Positions 33,022-41,480 of a stretch of DNA of 44,090 nucleotides are shown here, one piece after another. This stretch comes from Clostridiales bacterium (GTDB taxonomy: Bacteria; Bacillota; Clostridia; Oscillospirales; Acutalibacteraceae), in the NCBI GenBank assembly GCA_021199275.1, contig JAJQIJ010000010.1, positions 1-44,090 of the forward strand, given 5' to 3'. The translations under genes were made by a program, and so were the position numbers. The notes under the pieces were generated by a model, which was not told the DNA's origin, did no database searches, and saw nothing but the letters and a program-made list of their open reading frames with translations. How positions within the stretch are numbered: position 1 is the stretch's first letter; every line of letters starts with the position of its first letter.

Positions 33022-35954
33022 TATTTATCAATTCCTATTGTTATTATTTCAAACGGCTTATAGTTAATAACGTTTGTTGTGCCTGCTTTTTCTTCAAGCA
33101 TATTTAATATATGCACATTTTCAGACAGGTGAATTGTGCCGCGCGCACCGTCTTGCTCTGAAAGGCGTATTACAGTCATGCTGCCGTCTTCACTGTCTTT
33201 CATGGCCTGCAAAACAAGCGGCTCATAGGTGTCGCCGTTATAAGTCGCGTTGCACCTTTCAAGCGGCACATTATATTCAAGCGCCATTTTATTAACCCCG
33301 GCGCTTACAGCGTTGCCGGCATGCGGGTAAATTAAATATGCAAAGCTTTGCTCTCCCTCGTCTGCAATAACGTCAGGGCGAACGCTGGAACGCAGGAGTG
33401 ACAGCGACGCGGTGCTTTCATCAAAGCCAACCCCGTATTTTGAGTCGTTTATAATTGCAACGCCATGCGCTGTTTCCGAAAGGTCGCACCAGTTGTGCTG
33501 GCAAAGCTCAAAACGCGCCTGCTGCCAGCTTGTGTTTTTATGAGTGTCTCTTTCTATAAATCCGGCAGTGGTGTCTGTAAGGGCCTTTCTTGTTATTATG
33601 TTGCAGTTAAACACGGCTTTGGCAAGTCTGTGCTTTTCATGCCAGTTTACATTGTTTTCAACTTCAATTACCCTGCTTTGCCTAAACAGACGCACTATGA
33701 CCTGCCAGCTTGAATTGTTAACTGCCATGCCGGCTGAAAACGAAGCGCATTCGCCGTCAGCTTCAATAAGGCGCAGAGGCGCTGTAACGCCAACGCTGAC
33801 TTCATTTTCAATATAGTTCGGCAAAATGTCCCATGCGTCATAATTTCCAGGGTAATCTTTATATACTTTAATTTTGTTGAATTCGCCTGCTACCCATTGC
33901 GTGTCAAGTTCTTTGTCATAAAGTGAAAGAATAGAGCCGTCAGGCGCAAATTTAACGCTGTAAAACGGTGTTTCAACTGTGTCGCCAAGCGCAGTAAACC
34001 ACGATTTGTCGCCGCTTTTGTTATGCCTGATATATTTGCCTGACAGTGCCTCAAGCTGCGGGCGCACCCAAAAGCCCTTTTTGCCAAAGCGGCTTGATGT
34101 GCCTGAGCTGTTTTCAATAAAAGTAATCAAGCTGCGCCTGAAGTTAAGCGTGTTGAAATATTTACCGCTACTGCCTGTTATGGCCGAAAGGGCGTTTTCA
34201 ATTTCATCATAGTCTGCAATTGCGTCTTTATAAACAGGGTTTATATGCGAGCCCGGCAAAATGTCATGAAATTGGTTTACCAAAAATGTTTTGTAAAGTG
34301 CAGTTATTTCGGCGCGGTTGTCAAGCCTTTTTAACACAGAAACAATTTCTGCGTTTCTGAATTTATATTCAAGACGGCGGTTTGCACGCTTTAAAGTGCT
34401 TTTGCTTGTAAATGTGCCGCGGTGCATTTCAAGATAAAGCTCGCCGTCCCACACTTCAAGGGAATCATTATTTTTAAGGTTTTTTTCAAGAAATTCGGCG
34501 CCGCCCATATGGGTGCATTTCGGCATGATTGAAAGCTTGTCAAATCGTTTCATCATTTCAAGCATGTCCTGCGTGCAGCCCGAGCCGCCGTCTCCATAGC
34601 CAAACATGTTCATAGTCTGCCCGCCGGAGTCTTTGTCAATAAACGCCTGCCAGTTTTCCTGCACCTGGCTTGGCATATTCCATGTAATAAAATGTGTTGG
34701 CGGAACGCATGCGTAAACCCGCGACTTGTCAAGCCCCTGCCAGATGAAGTTGTTGTGCGGGAAACGGTTTGTGTCATTCCATGTGGACATTTTATTTGAA
34801 ACAAAATAATCCACCCCGCTTTTTTTAAGAATCTGCGGCAAAATAGCGCTGTTGCCGAACACGTCGGGCAGCCAGGCGTTATCAACCGTTTTGCCGAACA
34901 TTCTTTTATATGTAAGCTGCCCGTAAAGGCACTGCCTTATAAGGCTTTCGGCATTTGGAATATTACAGTCAGGTTCAACATACATGGCGCCCACAGGCTC
35001 AAATTGCCCCGCGGCAACTTTTTCCTTGAGCTCTGCGAACACGTCAGGGTAATATTTTTCAAGAGTTTCATAAACATATGGCTGCGTGTGGGTATATTTG
35101 AAATCGGGGTACATGTCCATAAGGCGCAGCTGAATAAGCACAGTTCTTAAATTTTTCTGCACGCTGTGTATTCTGCGCCAGTAATATGCAATATCAAGGT
35201 GCGAATGCGCAACCAAGGCAACATTTCCGCTGCCGCGGTAGCTTTTATTTGCATAAATAACGCTGTCAACATATTGCTTTGCTTTTTGAACGTCTTCGTT
35301 ATTAAAAGAGTCAAAGTCAATAAAGTCAAGGGCATGGCCTATTTCGCGGTTTAAAAATTCACGGTAATCTTCATTGAAAAGCTCTGAAGCTGCAATGTCT
35401 GCCAAAACTTCAAAGTCCCACAGCAAATCCTGCACTTCATCATTGACTGTGCAGATATAAGCCCCTTCAAAAATTTGGCGGCAGCCGCGCACAGAAAGAG
35501 ATTCCGGGTTGCGTTCGTCGTCAGGCTTACTTCTGTTATAGCCCATCATTTCAATGTGGAGGGTTTCATTTTCATTTATGTAAGGGGAAATCAGCATGCG
35601 TTCGCGGTTAGGGTCTACCCCGCCCACAAATTTGCCGTTAATTTTAACGCATATTTCAGCGGCTGTTTTTAGCTTGAGCCAAAGAGTTTGCCCGCACAGC
35701 TGCTGCGGCAGGTCAACATCTGCCTTGATAAACACGGTGCCGTCAGGCGTGAAATACATGTCTCCTTTTTTCAGCGCTCGCCAATCGCCGGGGTAAAATT
35801 CAAAATTCATTTCGCTGACCTGGCGCGCGTCTTTTATCATAAGGTTTGTTATTTCATATTTACTTTTATAAACATGCTTTCTGAGCGCGTTTATACGCAG
35901 GGCGTTCCACTCTTCATTTTGCATTGAACGCCTTACTACTTTTATATGTGCCAT
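33021..35954 (-). CDS. GH38 alpha-mannosidase
   Basis: Hydrolyses alpha-mannosides. 977 residues, the usual size for bacterial GH38. HSHLDIAYYWR (His250, His252 and Asp254) binds zinc. YVEPDCNIPNAESLIRQ and WLPDVFGNS (Asp364, the likely nucleophile) complete the catalytic set. The large C-terminal half is the beta-rich mannosidase domain. No signal peptide is seen, so it is cytosolic and acts on imported mannosides. GAGGTA precedes ATG 35954. It lies in an operon with a NifU-like protein and a phosphohexomutase upstream, which could feed released sugars into glycolysis. Confidence 0.95.
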   Translation of the reverse strand: MAHIKVVRRSMQNEEWNALRINALRKHVYKSKYEITNLMIKDARQVSEMNFEFYPGDWRALKKGDMYFTPDGTVFIKADVDLPQQLCGQTLWLKLKTAAEICVKINGKFVGGVDPNRERMLISPYINENETLHIEMMGYNRSKPDDERNPESLSVRGCRQIFEGAYICTVNDEVQDLLWDFEVLADIAASELFNEDYREFLNREIGHALDFIDFDSFNNEDVQKAKQYVDSVIYANKSYRGSGNVALVAHSHLDIAYYWRRIHSVQKNLRTVLIQLRLMDMYPDFKYTHTQPYVYETLEKYYPDVFAELKEKVAAGQFEPVGAMYVEPDCNIPNAESLIRQCLYGQLTYKRMFGKTVDNAWLPDVFGNSAILPQILKKSGVDYFVSNKMSTWNDTNRFPHNNFIWQGLDKSRVYACVPPTHFITWNMPSQVQENWQAFIDKDSGGQTMNMFGYGDGGSGCTQDMLEMMKRFDKLSIMPKCTHMGGAEFLEKNLKNNDSLEVWDGELYLEMHRGTFTSKSTLKRANRRLEYKFRNAEIVSVLKRLDNRAEITALYKTFLVNQFHDILPGSHINPVYKDAIADYDEIENALSAITGSSGKYFNTLNFRRSLITFIENSSGTSSRFGKKGFWVRPQLEALSGKYIRHNKSGDKSWFTALGDTVETPFYSVKFAPDGSILSLYDKELDTQWVAGEFNKIKVYKDYPGNYDAWDILPNYIENEVSVGVTAPLRLIEADGECASFSAGMAVNNSSWQVIVRLFRQSRVIEVENNVNWHEKHRLAKAVFNCNIITRKALTDTTAGFIERDTHKNTSWQQARFELCQHNWCDLSETAHGVAIINDSKYGVGFDESTASLSLLRSSVRPDVIADEGEQSFAYLIYPHAGNAVSAGVNKMALEYNVPLERCNATYNGDTYEPLVLQAMKDSEDGSMTVIRLSEQDGARGTIHLSENVHILNMLEEKAGTTNVINYKPFEIITIGIDK

Positions 35955-35975
35955 AATGAATACCTCAACCGGTGA

Positions 35976-36221
35976 TTAAATTTCTTGAAAATACGGTTTC
36001 TTTTTAAGTGCGGTTACCTTTACATTTTTATGCAAATCGCGCTTTATTTCGCTTTCAATCCAGTCTGTGCAGCGGTTTAAAATAAGGCATTTTGCACATT
36101 CGCCCCTAAAAAGCAGGGTGAGCTCGTTTGCATTTAAAGACACAAATTCAACCCAGCCCCCGTCGCCGCAGATTTTGGGGAAAAGCACGGTTTCAACATA
36201 TTTTTTCACTTTGTCTTGCAT
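35976..36221 (-). CDS. NifU-like domain protein
   Basis: 81 residues, close to the NifU C-terminal domain alone. GDGGWVEFVSL matches the conserved DGG start and GECAKC supplies the CXXC pair that carries an iron-sulfur cluster. An additional Cys lies in NRC. It probably helps Fe-S cluster assembly. It starts four bases after the phosphohexomutase stop and precedes GH38 by 21 bases, so the placement is operonic rather than with Fe-S genes, which is unusual. Confidence 0.82.
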   Translation of the reverse strand: MQDKVKKYVETVLFPKICGDGGWVEFVSLNANELTLLFRGECAKCLILNRCTDWIESEIKRDLHKNVKVTALKKKPYFQEI

Positions 36222-36225
36222 ATTG

Positions 36226-37863
36226 TTACCCCGCTATTATTTCAGACATTTTATTTCTGATTTTTTCAAGCCGCGCAGCCGCGCTTTCACGGCTCTGGTC
36301 TTTTATACTGTAATACACCTTTATTTTAGGTTCTGTGCCGCTTGGGCGCACGGCAAGCCAAGACGAATCTTCAAAAATGTATTTAAGCACATTTTCTTTG
36401 GGCAGGCTGTTTACACCCGGCAAATAATCTATTACATTTTTTACGCCGCAAAACAGAGCGCCGCCCTGTTCCCTGAAATAAGCCATAAGCCGGGTTATTT
36501 TTTCAGCCCCGTCTTTGCCTTTCAAAACAAATGAATCAAGTGCGTCAAGGTAATAGCCGTATTCGGCATAGATGTCGTTAATACCGTCTATCAGGGTTTT
36601 GCCGCGGGCTTTATACCACGCCGCCATTTGGCAAATCAGCATTGAAGCCACAACCGCGTCTTTATCTCTTGCGTGCGTGCCCACAAGATAACCGTAAGAT
36701 TCTTCATAGCCTATTACAAAATCATGTTCATGAGTCTGTTCATACTTATTTATTTTGTCGCCTATATATTTAAAGCCAGTAAGGGTTTCTTCCACGCCTA
36801 CGCCATGCCGGCGGCCGATTTCAGCGCCCAGTTCAGACGTTACAATTGTTTTTATTATTACAGATTTTTCACTAAGGCTGCTCTTTTTCATTGTAAGCAC
36901 AAAGTTTACAAGCAGAGCGCCGGTTTGGTTGCCCGTCATCAAAACATATGAGCCGTCTTTATCTTTTACGGCAATGCCGACTCTGTCACAGTCAGGGTCT
37001 GTGCCTAAAACCAAGTCTGCGCCGAGCCTGCGCGCAGTTTCAATTGCCGGCATTAAAGCGCCCTTTTCTTCCGGGTTAGGGCTTTTTACCGTTGGAAAAT
37101 CGCCGTCAGGCAGTTCTTGCTCTTTTACAACCGTTACGTCAAAGCCTGAAAGTATTTTTCTTACCGGAATATTGCCCGTTCCGTGCAGCGGCGTGTAAAC
37201 AATTTTAATATCCGACTTTTCGTCATAAAGGCTTTGTGTGCGCACTGCCTCAAGATATTCTGAAAGCATATCGCTGCCGAGCATTGTAATTTTGCCGGCG
37301 CCGCACGGCGAAAAATCAATTGAAAAATAATCTTTAATATTGTTAATAAAACCGATAACCTCGCCGGCGTCTTCGGTGCAAAGCTGGCAGCCCTTGGAAT
37401 CATAAACTTTATAGCCGTTATATTCTTTAGGGTTATGTGAAGCTGTTATCATGACCCCCGCATTGCAGCAAAGGCGCCTTGTAGTGAAAGACAGCACAGG
37501 AACAGGCACAAGAGTTTCATATAAATAAACGTCTATGCCGCAGTTTGAAAAAATATTTGCGGCACTTTGTGCAAAAAACGCCGAATTATTTCTGCTGTCA
37601 TATGCAACGGCAACGCTGATATTGCCGGAATATTTATGTTTTAAATAATCTGCCAGCCCCAGTGTGGCCCTGCCAACAGTGTATTTGTTCATTCTGTTTG
37701 AGCCGGCGCCCATGACGCTGCGCAACCCGCCTGTGCCGAATTGCAGGTCTTTATAAAACCTGTCTTCAATTTCTTTTTCGTCGTTTTTCACAGCCAGTAA
37801 TTCACTCTTCGTGTCACTGTCTGCAAAGGAAAGCCAATAATTTAATTTTTCATTAATGTTCAT
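36226..37863 (-). CDS. Phosphoglucomutase/phosphomannomutase
   Basis: 545 residues from ATG 37863. The catalytic serine lies in TASHNPKEYNGYKVY, the metal-binding loop is GTDPDCDRVGIAV, the sugar loop has GYEESYGYLVG, and RPSGTEPKIKVYY binds phosphate. This is the PgcA-type alpha-phosphohexomutase that interconverts glucose (or mannose) 1- and 6-phosphates. An in-frame TTG at 37881 is possible but less likely. It is first in the operon with NifU-like, GH38 and the small membrane protein. Confidence 0.94.
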   Translation of the reverse strand: MNINEKLNYWLSFADSDTKSELLAVKNDEKEIEDRFYKDLQFGTGGLRSVMGAGSNRMNKYTVGRATLGLADYLKHKYSGNISVAVAYDSRNNSAFFAQSAANIFSNCGIDVYLYETLVPVPVLSFTTRRLCCNAGVMITASHNPKEYNGYKVYDSKGCQLCTEDAGEVIGFINNIKDYFSIDFSPCGAGKITMLGSDMLSEYLEAVRTQSLYDEKSDIKIVYTPLHGTGNIPVRKILSGFDVTVVKEQELPDGDFPTVKSPNPEEKGALMPAIETARRLGADLVLGTDPDCDRVGIAVKDKDGSYVLMTGNQTGALLVNFVLTMKKSSLSEKSVIIKTIVTSELGAEIGRRHGVGVEETLTGFKYIGDKINKYEQTHEHDFVIGYEESYGYLVGTHARDKDAVVASMLICQMAAWYKARGKTLIDGINDIYAEYGYYLDALDSFVLKGKDGAEKITRLMAYFREQGGALFCGVKNVIDYLPGVNSLPKENVLKYIFEDSSWLAVRPSGTEPKIKVYYSIKDQSRESAAARLEKIRNKMSEIIAG

Positions 37864-37924
37864 TTTATCAAGTCCAAACAATAAATTGAATAAGCGCGCA
37901 AAAGCGGCTTTTTCTTGGGGTAGC

Positions 37925-38033
37925 TTTAATTAGGGCAACGCCCGCCGTTAAACATTTTAAACGGTGGTTTTGCCGCAAAAAAGCAATTGCCGGCAGCACC
38001 TTACGGCGCGGGAAACATCTTTATTTAGTTATA
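37925..38033. repeat. Intergenic repeat R5
   Basis: Read on the minus strand from 38033 it begins TATAACTAAATAAAGATGTT. The end CACCTTACGGCG resembles R1's CCTTACAAGG. The interior has CCGCCGTTTAAAAT-like inverted sequence. It lies upstream of the phosphoglucomutase gene. No protein. Confidence 0.6.
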
Positions 38034-38100
38034 CCACTATTAATGTGCTTTTTCAAGAATTAATTAACAAGAAAAGTAATAATGTTTTATTACACCCCAG

Positions 38101-38244
38101 CGGCGTTCAATAAGGGGCTGCCCGTTATTCAACGTTGGGGCGACAGCAATGCTGCCGCCCCCCAGCGGTAGTTTGTATTCGACGCTGATTAAAAGCCGCC
38201 CCCCGAAGCCTTACGAGACGGGTGCATTTCCTGCCTTAGTTATT
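38101..38244. repeat. Intergenic repeat R6
   Basis: Read on the minus strand from 38244 it begins AATAACTAAGGCAGGAAATG and shares long stretches with R3 (TTTTAATCAGCG, GAATACAA, GTTGAATAACGGGCA). So R3 and R6 are the same about 140-bp element in opposite orientation. It lies just downstream of the DUF308 gene. Confidence 0.72.
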
Positions 38245-38257
38245 AAAAATACTTTTA

Positions 38258-38854
38258 TTAGTCTGCGTCTTCAAAGTCGACTTCTTTGGCGTTATCTTCG
38301 CCATTATAATTTTCACTGCTTTTTATTTTATCATTTACCTTTTTAATTTGAAAATAAGTAATGCATTCCAAAACTGCAAACAGCAAAAGGCCGCAGCCTA
38401 TTAATATTACAACTTTTCTTTGAACGCCGAAAGGGTTTACAACTGAAACAATGCCGAGCACAATTGAAGCTATTGACATAATAATTGTAAGCACCCATGA
38501 ACGGTGCTTTGCAACAGCAACTTCAATTGAATTAACCAAGTCAAAAAGCCCGCCTATAAGCAGAAAAATGCCCATAATAAATATCATGGCAGACATTATT
38601 TGGGTGTGACAGGCGCATATTATAATGCCGAATATCAGCGCTATAATGCCCAAAGCAAGGGCAAGCTTTGAATTTTTTTTAATAAAATAATTGATGACGG
38701 CAACCGCGCCGCAAACAATTATAGCCCCGCCTAAAAAATAAGCGGCATATGAAAGCATTTGTTCGGGAAAGGCAATAAGCAGCACGCCCAAAACAGCTGA
38801 AGCCACCATTACAACAACAGAATACTTTTTTAAATTATATAAAATATTTTTCAC
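38258..38854 (-). CDS. DUF308 (HdeD-like) membrane protein
   Basis: 198 residues with about six membrane helices in three repeated pairs, as in the DUF308/HdeD family (SAVLGVLLIAFPEQML, GIIALIFGIIICACHTQIM, SIASIVLGIVSVVNPFG), and a charged Asp/Glu C-terminal tail. The start is GTG 38854 with AAAGGAA upstream. HdeD in enteric bacteria is linked to acid resistance, but no role is established for Firmicutes members. Confidence 0.88.
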   Translation of the reverse strand: MKNILYNLKKYSVVVMVASAVLGVLLIAFPEQMLSYAAYFLGGAIIVCGAVAVINYFIKKNSKLALALGIIALIFGIIICACHTQIMSAMIFIMGIFLLIGGLFDLVNSIEVAVAKHRSWVLTIIMSIASIVLGIVSVVNPFGVQRKVVILIGCGLLLFAVLECITYFQIKKVNDKIKSSENYNGEDNAKEVDFEDAD

Positions 38855-38937
38855 ACTTAATTTCCTTTCTGCCTTTTTATAATTTTTTTAATTCAAAATT
38901 TCAGGGGAACAGGCCAAACCCGTCCCCCTCTGATGTA

Positions 38938-38960
38938 ACCGCCGCAGTAAAAGCGGCGGT
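38938..38960. terminator. Hairpin downstream of the EF-G-like gene
   Basis: A perfect ACCGCCGC / GCGGCGGT stem with a seven-base loop, immediately after the EF-G-like stop on the minus strand. The T run is weak. A second CAGGGG-type hairpin lies at about 38901-38932. Confidence 0.6.
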
Positions 38961-38968
38961 TTAGCTTT

Positions 38969-41017
38969 TTAATTAGCGCTTTCTGCAATGATTTTCTGGG
39001 CTATGTTTTCAGGGCATCTTTCGTAACGCGCAAATTCAGATTCAAAAGAGCCCCTGCCCTGTGTTATCTGGCGCATTGACGTTGAAAATGTTGCCATTTC
39101 TGCGTCCGGCACTTCGGCTACTATTTCCTGCATGCCGTCTCCCACGGGGTTCATGCCCAAAACTCTGCCGCGGCGTTTGTTAATGTCGCCTATAACGTCG
39201 CCCATGGCGTCGTCGTTGCAAAGAGCCTTTACTGTTGATATGGGCTCAAGTATAACCGGCGACGCATTTGAAATTCCCTCTTTAAATGCAAGGGCAGCCG
39301 CCATTTTAAAGCTCATTTCGCTTGAGTCAACCGGGTGGTATGACCCGTCGTAAAGCGTTGCTTTAACGCCCACCATCGGGTAACCGGCAAGCACACCGTT
39401 TTCCATGCAGTCGTTAAGCCCCTTTTCAACTGCCGGGAAAAAGTTTTTGGGCACCGCGCCGCCGACAACTCTTTCGGCGAATTCCAGCCTTTCAACGTCG
39501 CTCGGCTCGAATTCAATAAACACATCACCGAACTGGCCGTGGCCGCCGCTTTGCTTTTTATGCCTGCCGTGAGCCGAAACCTTTGAAGTAATTGTTTCGC
39601 GATATGCAATTTTGGGCGCTGAAAGCACAGCGTCAACCGAAAATTTAGCTTTAAGCTTTGCCATGGCAACGTCAATCTGCTGTTCGCCAAGGCCGGTGAC
39701 AATTTGCTGGTGCGTTTCATTGTTCATTTTAAATTTAAGGCTTGGGTCTTCTTCCGAAAGGCGGGAAAGGCCGGACGAAATTTTTTCTTCCTCTCCCTTC
39801 TTAACAGCGCTTACAGCCAAAGAATATGTCGGCTTTGGCGTTGCAACGGGGTCTATTTTCACAATATAGTTTGGGCTGCACATAGTGTCACCTGTTTCAA
39901 AGCCGGAAAGCTTTACAACCGCCCCAATGTCGCCCGCTGTGATTTGTGCGCAGTCAAGCTGCTTTGCACCAAACATGGTAACAAGCTTGCCCATGCGTTC
40001 GCTGCTTTGCCGGGCGGCGTTATATGCAACAGCGTCAGGTGTTATTTTTCCGCTTACCACCTTGAAAAATGACAGCTTGCCAATAAACGGGTCTGCCACG
40101 GTTTTAAAGCAAACGGCTGCAAGCGGCGCATTGTCGTCAGGCAGCAGTTCAACAGGCTCGTCATTGCAAATGCCATATTCAGACTTGGGCGGCGGGCAAA
40201 CATCTGCTATGAAATCAAGCAGCTGGCTGCAAGCGGCGCCGTCTAACGCGCTGAGCGCAAACACGGGAATTATGGAGCCGTCTGCCACGCCAATGCGCAG
40301 GCCTTTAATTTTGTCGTCTTTCGTCAGCTCTTCGCCGCCGAAATATTTTTCCATTATTTCTTCGTCTGTGGAAGCAACCGCTTCATTAAAAAGCTCTTTT
40401 ATGGCTTCAAACCGTGCTTTATCATCATGCACGGCAGAAACCGGCGACGCTTTAGTGCCGCTGTATTCATAAGCGGCATTGTCAATAAGGTTATAATATG
40501 CTTTAACCTTGCCGCCGTTTATAATCGGCACAACAACCGGGCACACGGTTGTGCCGAATTTAGCCGCCAGTGCATTAAAGGCTTTATAAAAGTCTGCCCT
40601 TTCATCGTCCATCTTATTGGCGACAAATATTTTTGCCATATTGCGCGACGCGGCGCTTTTAAACGCCTTTTCACCGCCGACAGATATGCCTGAACGCGCA
40701 GACTCAACAATAACGGCGGTTTCTGCCGCGCGAATTCCTTCAGCAGCGCCCTCTGCAAAGTCAAAAAGGCCGGGTGTGTCTATAAAATTAATTTTTTTGC
40801 CGTTATATTCAACCGGCGCAACAGCACACGAAATAGAAATTTTGCGCTTTTTTTCTTCGCTGTCATAGTCTGTTACCGTGTTTGAGTCAACTACCTTGCC
40901 CATTCTGTCTGACGCGCCGGCTGTATAAAGCAAAGCTTCCGTAAGCGTGGTTTTGCCCTTTGACGCATGCCCGACAAAAGCAACGTTTCTTATGTTTTGT
41001 GCCGAATAAGTTTTCAT
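38969..41017 (-). CDS. EF-G-like translational GTPase
   Basis: 682 residues, EF-G domain order. G1 is GHASKGKT (16-23) where standard EF-G has AHIDAGKT. G3 is DTPG (80-83) and G4 is NKMD (134-137). Domain IV has HGRHKKQSGGHGQFGDVFIEFEP and domain V GRVLGMNP. The G1 variant places it in the EF-G-like group beside, not instead of, the main FusA; its function is not well defined. The leader GGAAAGGCTATGTGA is shared with mcsB. Confidence 0.92.
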   Translation of the reverse strand: MKTYSAQNIRNVAFVGHASKGKTTLTEALLYTAGASDRMGKVVDSNTVTDYDSEEKKRKISISCAVAPVEYNGKKINFIDTPGLFDFAEGAAEGIRAAETAVIVESARSGISVGGEKAFKSAASRNMAKIFVANKMDDERADFYKAFNALAAKFGTTVCPVVVPIINGGKVKAYYNLIDNAAYEYSGTKASPVSAVHDDKARFEAIKELFNEAVASTDEEIMEKYFGGEELTKDDKIKGLRIGVADGSIIPVFALSALDGAACSQLLDFIADVCPPPKSEYGICNDEPVELLPDDNAPLAAVCFKTVADPFIGKLSFFKVVSGKITPDAVAYNAARQSSERMGKLVTMFGAKQLDCAQITAGDIGAVVKLSGFETGDTMCSPNYIVKIDPVATPKPTYSLAVSAVKKGEEEKISSGLSRLSEEDPSLKFKMNNETHQQIVTGLGEQQIDVAMAKLKAKFSVDAVLSAPKIAYRETITSKVSAHGRHKKQSGGHGQFGDVFIEFEPSDVERLEFAERVVGGAVPKNFFPAVEKGLNDCMENGVLAGYPMVGVKATLYDGSYHPVDSSEMSFKMAAALAFKEGISNASPVILEPISTVKALCNDDAMGDVIGDINKRRGRVLGMNPVGDGMQEIVAEVPDAEMATFSTSMRQITQGRGSFESEFARYERCPENIAQKIIAESAN

Positions 41018-41421
41018 AATGATTCACATAGCCTTTCCTGCTACCGTTTATATTTTTAACGCAACCTGCTGTAGCCGGCAAGCGACGTTTTATTCTGCTG
41101 TTATGTATCTGCAATGAGCAGAGCATTGCATTTTCAACAGCGGGAAATACCCGGCTGCCGTTATTTGGGTGAAACACCGAAAAGACAATAACGCGCACAG
41201 TCTGCCAAATGGCGCAGCGGCTGCGTCTTGCCTATATTTATATATTGTATAACACTTTTCGCTTCTTGTCAATTTTATCTATAATTTATTAACCGGCAAT
41301 TCAAATTTTTTTATATTATGTCTAATTTTATAAAAGTATTTTGGTTATTTTTAACATAATCTGACTGCTAAGCTTTCGGGGGCCATGCGCTTTGCAAATG
41401 TGATTATTGTTTTCGCAGCCA
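41018..41421. other. Intergenic region, about 400 bp
   Basis: It holds the shared leader of the EF-G-like gene (41022-41036), a GGCAAGCGACG fragment (41079-41089) resembling repeat R7, and a long AT-rich stretch toward the GH30 promoter. I see no coding gene. Confidence 0.5.
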
Positions 41422-41451
41422 TTGACAAATATAAAACAAATATAGTATAAT
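41422..41451 (+). promoter_or_regulatory. Promoter of the GH30 gene
   Basis: TTGACA at 41422-41427 and TATAAT at 41446-41451, both perfect hexamers, with an 18-bp spacer, 29 bases before the ATG. Confidence 0.8.
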
Positions 41452-41480
41452 GAAAGCATCAATCACGCCGGGGGCTCGCT

